This document shows positions 11,691 through 24,205 of a DNA stretch of 64,000 nucleotides, one piece after another; position 1 is the stretch's first letter, and each line of letters opens with the position of its first letter. This DNA is from Latrodectus hesperus (taxonomy: Eukaryota; Arthropoda; Arachnida; Araneae; Theridiidae). Both the position numbers and the translations under genes were made by a program. The notes below the pieces were generated by a model. That model ran no database searches. It was not told where the DNA came from and was given only the letters and a program-made list of their open reading frames with translations. The stretch spans positions 85,545,215-85,609,214 of the forward strand of contig CM075855.1 in the NCBI GenBank assembly GCA_037975125.1, given 5' to 3'.

Positions 11691-13034
11691 TAATTCAAAG
11701 TACTAGTCGAGTACTTAATAACAGAATGCAGTAAAAACATTTCAATCAATATTTTCAATTCCAATTTGAGAACTTAGAAGGGAAAAGCTAAATCAAGTTT
11801 GCAAATAGAAAAAAAAATCGAGGAAAATAGCATTTAATTTCTAACTTTATCTTTAAAATAAAGTTATTGAAATATTAATTTTTTACATTTATTCCAGAGT
11901 TATACATTGCTAATAATATTAAATTTAAATCAATATAAAGATAACGCACGTAAAGAATAATTCAATTCATATGTAATGCAAATTATAAATATTAAATTTT
12001 AACTAAAATGGACAAAAAGATAGCATTGATTATTAAATAAGTAAGTACATGGAGGAAAATGATAACAATAATATACTAAATTACGCAATGAAAAATTCGG
12101 AAATTTATAACAATTTTTATAATTTTCTTTATAGCTATCATAAGAAAAAGATCACAATTGGAAAGGTTGCCGGTTGATCAAAATTTATTTAGAGGAATTA
12201 TTTTGGGGAAATCATAGGGTAGCGAATGATTTATTTAGAGAAAATATTCTCAAACATAATATTTAAATTATAATTAAAATAACGCACTTATTGTTTCTTT
12301 TGAAAATTTTCTAAATCAATGATTTACATAAAAAAAAGAACTGATCATAAAATGTCCAAAACACTAATGTAAAATAAATGTTTAAACTCTCTTGAATAAA
12401 TTTACTTGTATGAAATAATTAACATATGCGAGAAAATGTACACATTATTTTGTTTCATTTTGTGAATATATCATAGACGTTAAACTAATATTTATTTGTT
12501 CAGAGAAATAAGAATTCAAGGTTAATTACAGATAAAAATTTAATATAAAAAGGATAAATTTTGCAAATATTCAAAAATTAAAACTCACCATTGTATAGTT
12601 CAAGTATAACTCATTGACCAAGAAGTTACATATGATTTTCACATAAAATCACAATATTTTAATAATTTTTGCTAAAGAATAATATAAAACAACAAAAATA
12701 CATTTTCTAAAAAATATCTTTCATGTTTTTAACTGTTTATACAAGTAGAAACATGAAAGATGATGTCCATATAAAATATTTAGAATAATTTTTGCATTTT
12801 TATTGTTTAGAAAATTTTACAGCATGCATAAGATAAATGAGATCTATATATTTAAATATTAATACCCAAATATACCCAAATATTAATAAACGTTTTATTT
12901 AATAATGGATGAAATCAATAATTTTCATCAATTGTGCTTATGTTACAGTAATTTTATTGTTTTTTAAAAATAGAGATAGAAAATTACTCTAAAACTCCGA
13001 GGTTATACAACAACTCACAAAAAATAATAATGGT
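11691..13034. other. AT-rich noncoding DNA
   Basis: Very AT-rich with no usable reading frame. A short direct repeat of atacccaaatat lies near 12862-12885. Nothing else is seen. Confidence 0.55.
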
Positions 13035-13049
13035 GCTGCCATCTAGTGA
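13035..13049 (-). promoter_or_regulatory. CTCF-like motif, minus orientation
   Basis: The minus strand reads TCACTAGATGGCAGC, matching the published CTCF core (CCASYAGRKGGCRS) at 13 of 14 positions. It stands in otherwise AT-rich DNA. Binding is inference. Confidence 0.45.
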
Positions 13050-13078
13050 CTTTAAGGCTTACTAAATAAATACAGCAC

Positions 13079-13101
13079 AAGAGAGAGAGAGAGAGAGAGA
13101 C
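13079..13101. repeat. (GA)n microsatellite
   Basis: A run of GA dinucleotides followed by an A run, about 30 bp after the CTCF-like motif. Confidence 0.85.
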
Positions 13102-13469
13102 AAAAAAAAAAACAGATTCATAAACATTACACGAGGGTGATTTGTAAATAAAACACATAGGTTCACGTTTAGAGAATCAATATATGAATATATTTAAATT
13201 TAAAATAAGGTGTTTTTATATTATTTAAAACTTAATTGAAAATTAACATGAAATTCATTTACTAAGTTTTCAACAAAATCTTATTCAACTAAAACATTTT
13301 ATTCAGACATGGAAAAGAATAAATAACAAAGTTTTTGAGTTGTATGCTTAATAAATGTAACAATGAAGTTTTAAAAATTATTTGTAAATAAATAAAAAAT
13401 CAAAATTGAGAAGAAAAATCAAACATTTAGAATCTAAAATGATGATAGTTTTTCTGTACAAAATCATCT

Positions 13470-13533
13470 AAAAAAATAAATAAAGAAATAAATAAAAAAT
13501 AAAATAAAATAATAAATAAATAAATAAATAAAC
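13470..13533. repeat. (AAAT)n microsatellite
   Basis: Imperfect tandem aaat/aaata units. Confidence 0.8.
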
Positions 13534-13828
13534 AAACAGAATTTGTACTGACTGAAAAAAAAATACTTCGAAAATACAAGAATGTATCAATTAAAAAAAA
13601 TACGATTTAAAAAAAAATCGTAATTCAAAATATTTTGGCGAAAAAAAGTAATTTCAAATAGTGAGCTAACTTATCAATTATAATCACGAATGTTAATAAA
13701 ATAACCATTAGAATGTTTTATATTGAAAGTTTTTTTGACTTTGGTATCAAATTAAAATAAAGGATAAAAAATTATTTTTAAATTTGAGTATTTAATAACA
13801 AAAATAATTAAACTAGTTCTTAAAATGT
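13534..13828. other. AT-rich noncoding DNA
   Basis: No supported feature between the microsatellite and the second CTCF-like site. Confidence 0.5.
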
Positions 13829-13843
13829 CTTATAGATGGCAGC
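13829..13843 (+). promoter_or_regulatory. CTCF-like motif, plus orientation
   Basis: CTTATAGATGGCAGC keeps the AGATGGCAGC half of the CTCF core, the same ten bases as the site 0.8 kb upstream, but in the opposite orientation. The left half is poorer, with about 11 of 14 core positions matched. Confidence 0.3.
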
Positions 13844-15344
13844 ACGAAACATAGAAGAATAAAACAGAAGAATATTCTTTTCAATTACTGTATAACGAAC
13901 TTTCCATGACAAATAAATTAAAACCAGGTGCAATAAAATATTTAAAACAAGAAATTCATCTCAGTTAATTAGCTCTTATAAACGAAAAAATATTTTAAAA
14001 TATTAGCCAGTGTATTAAGCACTGAGGATACCAAATTTAGTTTTGTCTTTTGATTTCATATATTTCACTACAAAACAGAATTTCTCAAGTCTAGAGTTAA
14101 TATTTAAAAAAAATGATCTCTGTTTTGCACTTAACAGAAAATAGACTTTAATATATTCATTAAAAATAAATATTAAATTTAAGTACACATTTTTTCATAT
14201 AAAATAATTATTAATAATTTAAAGAGAACTTAGAATAAGGTAGATATCAAATAAAAGCAAAATGATATAATGCAAAATATAATTATTTTTTTCTAATTAT
14301 GGTTATTTAAAAGTTTTTTTATTAAAATTTATGTGGAATTCGTAGCAAAATTAATTTGGTAATATTAATTTTATAGTTTTTACAGAATCAAAAATGACAT
14401 CTGCATCAATATTTAATGCACGAAGTAATTACGTCATTGATGAAAAATAATTATCATTAAAAATCGTCATCCTCAACCATTTAAAAATTATCGTTTTCAG
14501 GAATAAAAAGTGAATTAGTCTTTAAGGAAAAATAGATAAAATTGATGATGATACAAATCTTAAAAATTTAATTAACAATCTCTTTTTTATAAACTACCAT
14601 AAAATTGCAGATGGTGAGATTCTTGCATGTAATCGATTTGCGATGCAGAGACAGTGTTTGCTTTCTTTTTGAGAAAAGAGTTGAAAGCAACGAGTGAAGA
14701 TGAAGAGCGGCGAGATCACACAGTTTGCTCTCTGCTAAACTGTGAATTCGATGACTCATTTTTCGATGAAAAAAATTCATTTATAATTCTAGGATTAGAT
14801 CTCTACGCATAAGCACCCATTTAACACATGAACGAATACATATATTTTGAGGGAAAACAACCATTTAGAAAGCAAGTTATTGAAAATATTATGAAGACTG
14901 CATCGAATATATTCATATACGAAGAGATAGGCGTATCACATAGATGATTTCAATATTTCAAAACATTTGGAGGACTCTAATATATATTTATCTCGTTCAA
15001 TGAATAAAAGTCAGTACAACAGGTGTATCAGCTCTTGCCATTTTCTCAAAAAGATTTAAAATGCGTTAAAATGTGATTTTTTTTTCCAATCAGACGTGTA
15101 TTATTAAAACGCACTCTCACAATGAAGGTGAAAATATTTCGAAATTGAAAAAACTCAATTTTACTAAGCAAAATATAAATAAAGAATAATTATATTGAAA
15201 GGAATATATTTAAGAGTTATTGACAAAAATTGCAGACAATCAGTTCAAAAATGTAAATTTGCTTTTTATCTAATGCAAATTCTCGAACTAAATTTTATCG
15301 ATTGGGTGTGAACTCCTTTTTCTCTCTCTTTTCTTTAATTTTTC
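13844..15344. other. AT-rich noncoding DNA
   Basis: No supported feature. The 70-codon minus frame 14780-14568 has no domain and no upstream promoter-like sequence. Confidence 0.5.
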
Positions 15345-15399
15345 TTGTATGTGTGCGGTAGCATTCTCCCCTGTACGTTTCTAACAACTTTGATGGAAA

Positions 15400-15590
15400 G
15401 AACTGGGGATGGGAAGTGTTCGTCATTCAGAAGCGCAGTTCAAGCAGATTCTATGACCTGCCACCCCAGAGGTATGATTTTACTTGGCGGACACGGCAAC
15501 CATGAAACATGCGATCACGACGGATCTACGGTTAAGTCGGGACTCGAGCTCACTGCCTTCCGATCATGAGAACGATGTTTTAACTCATAC
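15400..15590 (-). repeat. SINE-3 copy
   Basis: On the minus strand the order is cgttctcatgatcggaaggc, a B-box-like gagctcgagtcccgac, then gatccgtcgtgatcgcatg and gccgtgtccgcc. This matches the 8.9-kb copy in sequence and order. The 74- and 69-codon frames over it are repeat by-products. Confidence 0.6.
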
Positions 15591-15731
15591 TCAGATCTAT
15601 ACATATTTTATTGTTATTAATATGTTCGGTTTATCCATTGAAGTTTTTTTTTTGACTAATATAGCTAAAAATCGAATGAGCTACCCCTTCTGAGTGATTT
15701 GGTTTAGGATGTCGCTTAAAGCTTATTCTTT

Positions 15732-15858
15732 GCGCGTGCGTGAATAAACTACACATTCTGAATCTCTAAAAATACCCACAACTAAGGTGGGAATCGAACC
15801 TACGAGCTATTGAACCGACGGCCATAACGCTAATTGTTCAGCTCGCAACTCGGTTGTA
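15732..15858 (-). repeat. SINE-1 copy, diverged
   Basis: Complement of aaggtgggaatcgaacctac (B box, near 15784), attgaaccgacggccat and cgctaattgttcagctcgc (A-box end, near 15827) are clear. The 3' tail is degraded. Confidence 0.7.
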
Positions 15859-15984
15859 GAAGCAAAAATTTTATTTACGCATTTTCCTGGGAACATTGGC
15901 TTGCTTTTTCAGTCTAAAGTTATTTTTTTGCATAAGAAAAATTTTACGGAATTCAACTTATATTTCAAATCATTACGAATATCC

Positions 15985-16060
15985 ACACAACCCTGGTCAT
16001 CTCGAACACGCGAGCTCGTAATTGAAAACCAGTGCGCTGATCATTTCATTAAGAATACAG
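15985..16060 (-). repeat. tRNA-like SINE head fragment
   Basis: Complement of ctcgaacacgcgagctcg with aaaaccagtgcgctgatc behind it resembles a worn B-box-to-A-box head. Family assignment is uncertain. Confidence 0.35.
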
Positions 16061-16274
16061 CCTCTCCTGACGTAGAAATAAAAACCATCTCATGCCATAC
16101 ATGACACCAAATACAGTGCAGTAAATAACAATTCTTTTAATAGAAAGTAAAGAATTGATATATTTGAAAGTGACATTAAAATGTCCACAAGATACAAAAA
16201 CTAAATTTACATGGAAATTAATAACTGTATCAATTTTATTTGGTTAGTCTCTTTAATATCAATGTTTACACATT

Positions 16275-16380
16275 TAATAGGACCCTACAGTTTAAAGACT
16301 GAATAAGAAGCTACAACGGCTGAAGTGGGAATCGAATTTGCGAACTGAAGACCAGACCACCGCCATTCACCTTTCAGCTC
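16275..16380 (-). repeat. SINE-1 copy, first of an adjacent pair
   Basis: Contains complements of ggaccctacagtttaaagac (body), gaagtgggaatcgaatttgc (B box) and cattcacctttcagctc (A-box end). It abuts the next copy directly in the same orientation. Confidence 0.65.
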
Positions 16381-16503
16381 CGCTTGGTTTCACTTTGCAC
16401 ATGGGTTGGGGGACTCACAGTTTCATGTGAACTTCAAATCACAACGAACATCCATGCCCCATGTGGGTTTCGAACCCACGAGCTGTTGAATGGAGGCCAG
16501 AAA
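16381..16503 (-). repeat. SINE-1 copy, second of an adjacent pair
   Basis: Begins with a recognisable tail (complement of cttggtttcactttgcacat) and runs through aacatccatgccccatgtg to a B box (complement of gggtttcgaacccacgag). The A-box end is lost near 16503. The tail lies directly against the head of the previous copy, so this is a head-to-tail pair. Confidence 0.7.
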
Positions 16504-19500
16504 ACTATTTAAATGACAGGTTCACAAACTAATTATGAGAAAGAGTAAATGGGAAGAATTATCAAATATTTCCGCCCAGCACAAATGACACTATCATAAA
16601 ATTTATCGAAAAATACAATTGAAAATACTGTACAAGAAAATGAGTATTCACATTTTAATTTCTTGTTACAATAATCTTATTTTTATTAGAGCCGTTTTTC
16701 TAATTTCTTGAAAATCTTTTCTGTTTTGTGTGATTCAAGTTGCTTCATTTTTGCAATTAATTTAATGTACATTGTGACCAATATTAATATATAGTGGTTA
16801 TTTCACAGCACAATCTATAAAATGAAGTAAAAACGTCTAAACAATTCCATTTTTCTGTCGAAGTGATATAATTTCGAAAGGTTTCAATTGAACCGTTGCC
16901 AAAATAGTTCACCCGAGAAATCAATTTTGAAATGAAACTTCGTAAGAGTCGAATTGAATTCAAGTTACAATATTGAAAAATAATGGTGGCAATAGAGAAT
17001 TGTTTTTCACGTATCCGTTTTTTGTAATCTTTGTAGATATTTTTAATCTTCCACGTTTCTAATTAATTTCTCCCTTTGCTCCCAGGAGTCGCCGAGACAA
17101 TTTTTAATTTCATAAACTTTAAAAAAAGAAAAAAATAGTTCGTTTATTTATTTTTTAAAAGAAAAAGACCATTCGGATATATTTTGGTTTTTAATAATAA
17201 TAATATATAAATACTTTTTCTCCACACGATTTCCTTCGTCATTTTTTGCATCTGTATAAATGAAATTCTTAATTTTTTTTACCCGCTGAATTTTTTTTTT
17301 TTTTACAGGATTCATTTGAGAACGGTTATCATTGATAAAAAAAAATTGATATGGAAGAGAATTAATCAAAATATTTATCTCTGGCTAATTTAAAAGAGGT
17401 TGTTTCATTTTAAAATTTTGATGTTACATTTTAATTAATATAAACTGTATTTATGACTGATTTCAAGAATCTGTAAGGTTGCTTATCCCGCAATGCACAC
17501 CATTCTTGAACTAATTTTGCTTAAAAAACAGAGGGATGTGGGAAGAAAAATATTCGCAGCATCGGATATTCCATTCTTTTTACATTACAACAATGCAAAT
17601 TTACGTTAAATAAGCATTTCTGTATTTTTTCCGATTTCTGAAAAAGTTTAGTTTTTTATCCACAGCAGCGAACGTATCATTTGTTTTCCCAACAGATAGC
17701 CTATCGGAGATAGCCTATAGCACAGATGTAAGAAGTCTTAGTTTCAGTATTTTGTAACTTTGTATTTGTGAAGGAAAATTTCAAGCCTACCGTACCTCAT
17801 TCTATTTAGACTAGATATGTGCCATTTCACTTAGTAATACAAAATAGCGTTTTGAGAGAAATTAAGTAGATATATTTATGTAATAAGTATCATTAACAAT
17901 ATATATGTAGCACAATTTTTCTAAATCTACACACGGAAGCTAATCAGAGCCTAGTTTCAAGTCATTGTGGAAGGGAAAATTCAAGACTCAAATATTAGTC
18001 ATAATAAAAATTAACTCAACTAAATAATTTTGTTTTTAAAGAATATAAGCAAATTTAAAAATTCCAGATTTTTATAATTATAATAAATATTTCTGATGAA
18101 CTTTTTGGCGGAGCAATCACTTTTATTTGAAAGTTAATAATTGCAAATTAATAGTTTCCTTGCAAACAATTTCTATTTGCGAATCAATTGTTAGTGTTTA
18201 ATTATTTATTAAATATTATGTGTGTAATGGCTATACTAAATAATATTAAATCATCATAGTTACTTACGAATATAAACAATTCAAATGAACAATGAGAAGC
18301 AATAAACGTTGACTTACCTAAAAAATAAAAAGAGACAATTAGTATTTTATAGAACATTCATTTTTGTGAATTATAAACACGATAAAAAATAAATAATCCG
18401 AGATTATTTGCAAATTACAAGTTTTAGATAATTATTTTTGCAAAATCAATACTAAAACATAAATCAAAATTCAATTGAACATATCCATTTAATATTGTAT
18501 ATTATCTACACATTTTTTACATTTTCGACTGAATAAAAATGAGACTTTCAGAACTTGATAACACATTTTTATTATAATACTGTAACACACACAATGCAGT
18601 AAAATTTAAATAAACTTTTAAAAAATGCTTCATATTCGCTGACATACTTTTTTACATTGTTTATTTGATAACTTTATTATAAATGTTTCAACGAAATATG
18701 TCTTTACAAATAAGTTTAAAATTTAAACTTATAGTACAATTCTGTATTGCATATTGATAAATATGATTAAAATTTAATAATGAAAATAAAATAAATGAAG
18801 GGCATCGTTTTCACATAACATGGCGTTTTAAATGTCACATTACATAATTTTTTTTTAAAAAATTTATGCTTTTGAAATTTATCATAAAAAAATTTTACAT
18901 AAAATTTTTGTGGAAAATTATTTGTCATTTACATGTTTAAAATAACTATTCAAATGAAAGAACTGGACATGAAAAACAACATATCTCAGATTATTATATT
19001 TATTCGCAATTACTACTTCTTTTAAATAAGATTTTTTTCAAGAACAAATGATTAATACTGCCCCAGCGGTCAAAAGTGTAGAAGACAATTTCTTTCCTGA
19101 AAGCAGCCATGACAATTGCAATTAGCTTGTTCGCTAATATTTCCTTATCAATGCATCGAAAACGAACATGAACCGTGGTACTGCAAACATGCTATAATGC
19201 ATAAGGCCTAAGGCTCTTTGCGTATTAGACAAAGCCTAATTAACCCCAATTATTACAATTGGAGACATGCTGCAATTCGGGACAGTCGTCACATTAAAAA
19301 ATCAGGATCGTCTCTATTGTTGGTTCGATCTGAATGACAGACAGAAACAGAGTCCTTTCTTGGAGCCATTGTCAATCAAATGGCTCCGAAAATATATATT
19401 TAGAAAGAACACTTCCTGGCAGAATGCCTCATTTGAACATTCCGATTTATAGATAGAGCGGTTGGAGTTATAGATTTGTAAAAATGATTTAAAAGAGGAA

Positions 19501-20990
19501 CTAAATGATAGAAATAACAAATGAAGTATACAGCTGATGATATAAAGTTATTCTTCCATTTTGAAAATAGATCATGCAAATATTAAACTGGGGGACAAAA
19601 TAACTTTAAATATTTTTAATCTATATTTACAGTTATTTTGTTAATACTAAAGAAAATTATAAAAATGAGGAAAGGAAAAAAAATTACTAAATAGTTTTTC
19701 GATTTTTAAATTTTCTTTCTGAAATCAAAAAATTGTATTTATATCATTCAATCACTAACGAGTCGAAATTTTGTATTTTTTTTTTTTTTACAATTATTTT
19801 TAAGAGTACACGTAAATTAAAAGATAAATTATTCAAATAAAATATCACAAAAATTGTATTTATAATCTTGTTCAAAACTTTTTTAAAATCATGATCAAAT
19901 GAATAAATTCAATTAGGTTTTCCAAATTTGTAAAAAAATAACCTATAAGAGTAATCACACCTAAGATTTCAAATAGAAATATATTATAAAATAGGAAAAT
20001 AGCATTCAATAAGCAAACTTATTAAAAAATTCGTTATTTCTTTTTTACTATTGTTTTCAATAACTCCCAATCACGAAACCATACAGAAATATATATAAAA
20101 ATGTATTCCTCTAGTGTAAAATTTTATTGTACTATAGCTATACTTGGAAGTTAACTAATAAACGCCATAAGATTGCGGAAAAAAAAATAAACTTCGATTT
20201 GATAAGTTTTTCGAAAAGAAAAAAATTACACATATACATTGATAATTTATTATCGAATACCTGTTATCGAGATCGAACAAAAAATGTACTTGTAATACTA
20301 AGATGCATAACAATAAATCTTTGATTTGAATTCACAATTTTAAAAATAGAATATTTTTAAATATAACACTACAATTTGAAATAAAATTTCAGTGTATTAG
20401 TTATAAAAAATTCAAATGAAGAAAATAAGTGATATTTAAGACACATTGAAACTTTTTACACATAACATTTTTCTTATGTTAGAGGTAATATGATTCATTT
20501 AATATGTATATATTCTAAGTAACAGTTATCCTGAATAATCAATATTTTTAGTATTCAGTATCATTTATTCAAAATAACAGTTATTCTGTGTCATTACAGT
20601 TTAGTTATTTGGTAAGATTTGCAACTCTTCTAATTTTTAATTAAATGCATAGATTTAATCAAAGCAAAAATACCTACATTTTAAAAAAATGGCAATCAAT
20701 TAAAAAAAATGTGTAATAACGCGAAAGTTTCTAAACAGTTTTCTCAATATATACTTTACTGTTTCGTAACTTTAATTTATTTATTGAAACAGTAGATACA
20801 AAAGCAAGTTTTTAGTGTATCAATTTTATTAGTATATCGATCCTAGGATATTTTCGTTAATAGAATACGTTTCCAACTTACTCTATGCGTTTCAAAGATT
20901 TTATTACTAAGGTCAATAAAGATATCGTCCATATCGGTTTCGTTCTTATATTAAGTAGCCCTATCGTTTGTTTGTTTATTTTTTTGTTAC
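16504..20990. other. Long AT-rich noncoding stretch
   Basis: About 4.5 kb with no supported gene or SINE. Frames of 61-73 codons (17148-17369, 19267-19452, 19520-19314, 20127-20324) have no recognisable domain. A perfect palindrome ATAAGTTTAAA/TTTAAACTTAT with a one-base centre lies at 18710-18732. A slightly GC-richer part at 19060-19460 carries nothing I can name. Confidence 0.5.
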
Positions 20991-20994
20991 CTCA

Positions 20995-21300
20995 GTTATG
21001 ACCGAACAATGAACATTTCAAAGCGTTTTCTTCAGCGAAATGTATGCAAATTATGCTGCTGGCTAATGGGTATAATTATCCAGCCAGATCGATATTGAGA
21101 CTTCATTCATACGGTGGAAAAAAAAAAAGAAATCAGGTCGCCAAAGTCACCTTAAACGAGCTGCGGCCACAGCGGAAGTGATTATACAGGTGGTCGAAAC
21201 TTGTATGGTAAAAGGGTTACATTACACGCACCACTGGACTGTCACCAAAAAACGAAGATCAAGATGATCGCCAGGGAAATTAATGAGGCGACAAAATTAT
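20995..21300. promoter_or_regulatory. GC-richer block with octamer and ETS-like motifs
   Basis: Contains ATGCAAAT (POU octamer) near 21043 and AGCGGAAGTG (ETS-like) near 21171, with AGGTCGCCAAAGTCA near 21136. The block stands out from AT-rich flanks. An enhancer role is inference. The 94-codon frame at 21201-21485 begins here and runs into AT-rich DNA; it has no recognisable domain. Confidence 0.25.
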
Positions 21301-21495
21301 TCTTCCTAAAATTTAATTATAAAAGCGGAAGTGATTTATCACTTAACTTAAAAGTAATCGGAACTTCAGATTCAGCATCAAAATCTCTCAGTAGTTACGG
21401 TCCTAGTTTACAATGGAAAGTGCTCAAAATATATATTTTTTGTGATAGATACCTTTCACCACAATATATTTTTACTAGATTTTAAAATGCAATAG

Positions 21496-21498
<3 letters not shown>

Positions 21499-21584
<86 letters not shown>
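21499..21584. repeat. (AT)43 microsatellite
   Basis: Uninterrupted AT dinucleotides for 86 bp. Confidence 0.97.
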
Positions 21585-21586
<2 letters not shown>

Positions 21587-22514
21587 CTATAAAGATTTTG
21601 CTTAATATCACGAATGAAAGTATCACAAAATTATGTTTATTTCGAAGACAAATGAATTACATGCATAAGCAAGTTTTCTTAAAAGCCCATTTTTAGAAAT
21701 AAAAAATGTAAAGTTCAAATAGCAGACTATAATGTGCGACACGCAAAACACTGCAACTATATACATCTACACTAAGTACAGGTAGATTTTAATAATATGG
21801 AAGTGAAGGACTATTTGTTGAAGAACAATAATTTAAGAATGTTATCAGGAAAAAAATAAGAATGAGGAAGCAAAGACGAAAACGAAAGAGAGTTAATATC
21901 ACCAGGAAAACTATATTTAACTTAATTTCCAATAATCCAATATTTAAGAGCTCATTTTCTGATTTTTCTCAGCGCTTTTCCATAATTTAAATACTTAAAA
22001 AATTTTAAAATTATCAAATGGATGTGAAATCCTTTAAGATACTTTACTTTAATACTTTATTTATGTACATACATTTAAAAAACTGATTAAGTTTTTGAAA
22101 ATAATAAAAAAAATTTAAAAATATATAAATAATTAAAAAAATTAATAAGAAATTCAACGAAATTTTTGAATTTATGTTTTACACACAAATCTGCTTTTTA
22201 TTATTTCAGCAATATTAATTAAAAGAAAATTTTTAATGTTGGCGTAAGCAAGGTAATAGTCTCAAGATTCAAAATAGTTTGTTTACAAATACTGCGATTA
22301 TTCATTTTAAAAATCTTCCTCCGATTTAAATTAATCATAAAGAGGATGTTTTGTCTTGTCTTTTTTTCATCTTGCTTTTTCTACTGTTGCATTGTCCATG
22401 TGTTAATGGCTTGAATCAATGGAAAGAGGCTTCTCAAACCGATGATTTTGTCTTTATATAAGAAATCGTTTTAGTAACAAAATGAACTATTCTCAGACAT
22501 TCTATGGTGAACAT
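21585..22514. other. AT-rich noncoding DNA
   Basis: No supported feature. Confidence 0.5.
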
Positions 22515-22905
22515 CGCCTTGTTTGCTGCCGCTAGAAGAATGTGATTGAAAGGTAGACAATGCCATTAGCTATGCGAAATGAAGTCAAAAAGGTGCGTCT
22601 TTCGTTTAACCAGAACATCACGAAGATGAAAGTACGTCTTTGCTCTAAGACTCCTCCAATAGATGACAACACCATAGGATTCACTCCCTCAATTTTGACT
22701 TTGACCAGGAAGGGGGAGGAAATTTTTTCCTGATCACACCCATGGTAACTGCTCAACAACCGACCACAGAATTTCTGATTCCATAAATTTAACGAGGACG
22801 TATATGGCATGTACCCGGTGGGCCTTTGACGCCATTGGGAATCGAACCCAGCCCTTCCGGTCGGAAGACCGATGCCCAAACCCCTAGACTACCACGGACC
22901 GTAAT
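22515..22905 (-). repeat. SINE-2 copy with a TCCGTGG-type tRNA-like head
   Basis: On the minus strand the head starts near 22901 with ggtccgtggtagtctagggg (A box), passes a stem-loop-like tcggtcttccgacc, and reaches the B box gggttcgattccc near 22838. A long middle with gtacatgccatatacg follows, then the shared SINE-2 3' module (agagcaaagacgtac, acgaaagacgc, cgcatagctaatggcat) down to about 22515. Only the head differs from the other SINE-2 copies. The 115-codon frame over this stretch, including GFDSQWRQRP from the B-box region, is a by-product of the element, not a gene. No target-site duplication was recognised. Confidence 0.75.
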
Positions 22906-23645
22906 AAAATATAGATGATATTAGCGGAACAACCCGTCAATTTCTTCGGTCGTGGTATCCGGTGGAGAAGGGTATATCTAGATTTCAGAGAAAAAAAAAT
23001 TGTTTAGAAAAACAACGATACTTAAAAATTTTTTTAACAATATTCTTCTAATATAAAGCACATAAAAAATAATGGAATGAGGTGTTCAATGCTTAAAACA
23101 TTCTCTTAAGTGACGAAGTCACAAAATATGTAAGTCGGCGAACTTTCACGAGCATTACAATACATTTCCGATCGGCGGCTTATTGAGAAAACGGAAAACA
23201 CCTCGCTATGAGTAAACAAAAATAATTTTTAGAAATAATTTTTTTAATTACACAGTGGGAATGTAGAAAGGGCAGATTGAAGGTCATAAATATTTTCTCC
23301 CTTCCTTAAGGTTTCGAATCGATGCAATATATATTTAACAGCACCATACTCTTCCTTTTTTACTGAGGAAATAGTGTGCATCGTGGTATAAGTAACTTTA
23401 CAGTGAGTTTAAAGCGGCTTTCATTGTTGTTTAAATTAACAATAAATACTAATCGAAATTTTGAAATGAACCAAGGCCTAAGTTTTAGATTAGCCGCACA
23501 ATAATATCCTGATGGAAGTTTCATTCCATTCATTGAATGCAGTTCATCCCCATTTAACTTTGGATAGAGTAAAGATTTTATTCGCATAGATATTAATAGT
23601 TATTATTATACTAGGCTTCTTTATTAAAAATATAACTTAAGGACA
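22906..23645. other. Noncoding DNA
   Basis: Mixed composition and no supported gene. The 75-codon minus frame 23587-23360 has no recognisable domain. Confidence 0.45.
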
Positions 23646-23654
23646 ATGGTAATA

Positions 23655-23840
23655 CTTATCCAACGTGCACAAGGGTATCTCGAAGACACAAGCTTTTAGA
23701 GTTCGAACTCAGCAACATAGTTCACCGTCCCTACTCCTCAGTCGAATCGGCCACGCGTGGTGAACCCTCCCCAACTATAACACACGAGGTTGCTTTCCCA
23801 ATTTACAAGACTGTTACTCGTTTTTAAGGGGTGATCTTGC
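23655..23840 (+). repeat. Possible SINE-like fragment
   Basis: A B-box-like gagttcgaactc near 23700 follows caagggtatctcgaag, and the downstream part is GC-richer (gtcgaatcggccacgcgtgg near 23742). It resembles the other tRNA-headed repeats in texture, but I could not match it to a second copy here. Confidence 0.3.
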
Positions 23841-23869
23841 CATTAAACCTGACACATACAGACGTTATG

Positions 23870-24205
23870 AGTGACTTAATTGCACTTGGCTGCCATATGG
23901 CGTAAAATCACCCGGAAGTGCCGACAAAATGGCTACACGGTGTTTATAAACCGCTCTACAAGAGGAGGCCCATCTTTCTCGCCGATTATGTCCTTAAAGA
24001 CGAATAAAAATAACAATTTTCGACACGTAGAGCGACTCGGGTGCGCGCACGACTACGTTAAATGAGCTCTGAACGTCGTAGTCCGCTGCTCGAATCACTT
24101 AACCCATAAATTACATGATGTGTGACTGCATGTCTTTTCCGATTTGATTAAAATGGCGGTATCGGTGTTGGCGAGGAACACGCAAGCTGCAAAATGAATT
24201 TGGTT
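23870..24205. promoter_or_regulatory. CpG-containing island with ETS and YY1 motifs
   Basis: The block contains a full ETS-type site ACCCGGAAGTG (23910-23920), a CAAAATGGC element (23925-23933), and AAAATGGCGG (24150-24159), which matches the YY1/Pho core. CpG dinucleotides are frequent (for example gagcgactcgggtgcgcgca near 24031). ETS plus YY1 in a CpG-rich block is a common layout of broadly active promoters. No exon with good coding composition is visible nearby, so it may be a promoter with short 5' noncoding exons, an enhancer, or a promoter of noncoding RNA. The 61-codon frame across it is not called. Confidence 0.45.

Noticed and set aside
18710..18732. Perfect 11-bp palindrome as a regulatory site
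   Set aside because: It is entirely AT-rich apart from one G/C per arm, and palindromes of this length are expected by chance in such DNA.
22532..22879. 115-codon minus-strand frame as a gene
   Set aside because: It lies entirely within the SINE-2 copy and its first residues translate the tRNA-like B-box region.
22830..22905. Genuine tRNA gene
   Set aside because: The D-, anticodon- and T-like regions are present, but the acceptor ends do not pair and the sequence runs on into the SINE-2 3' module.
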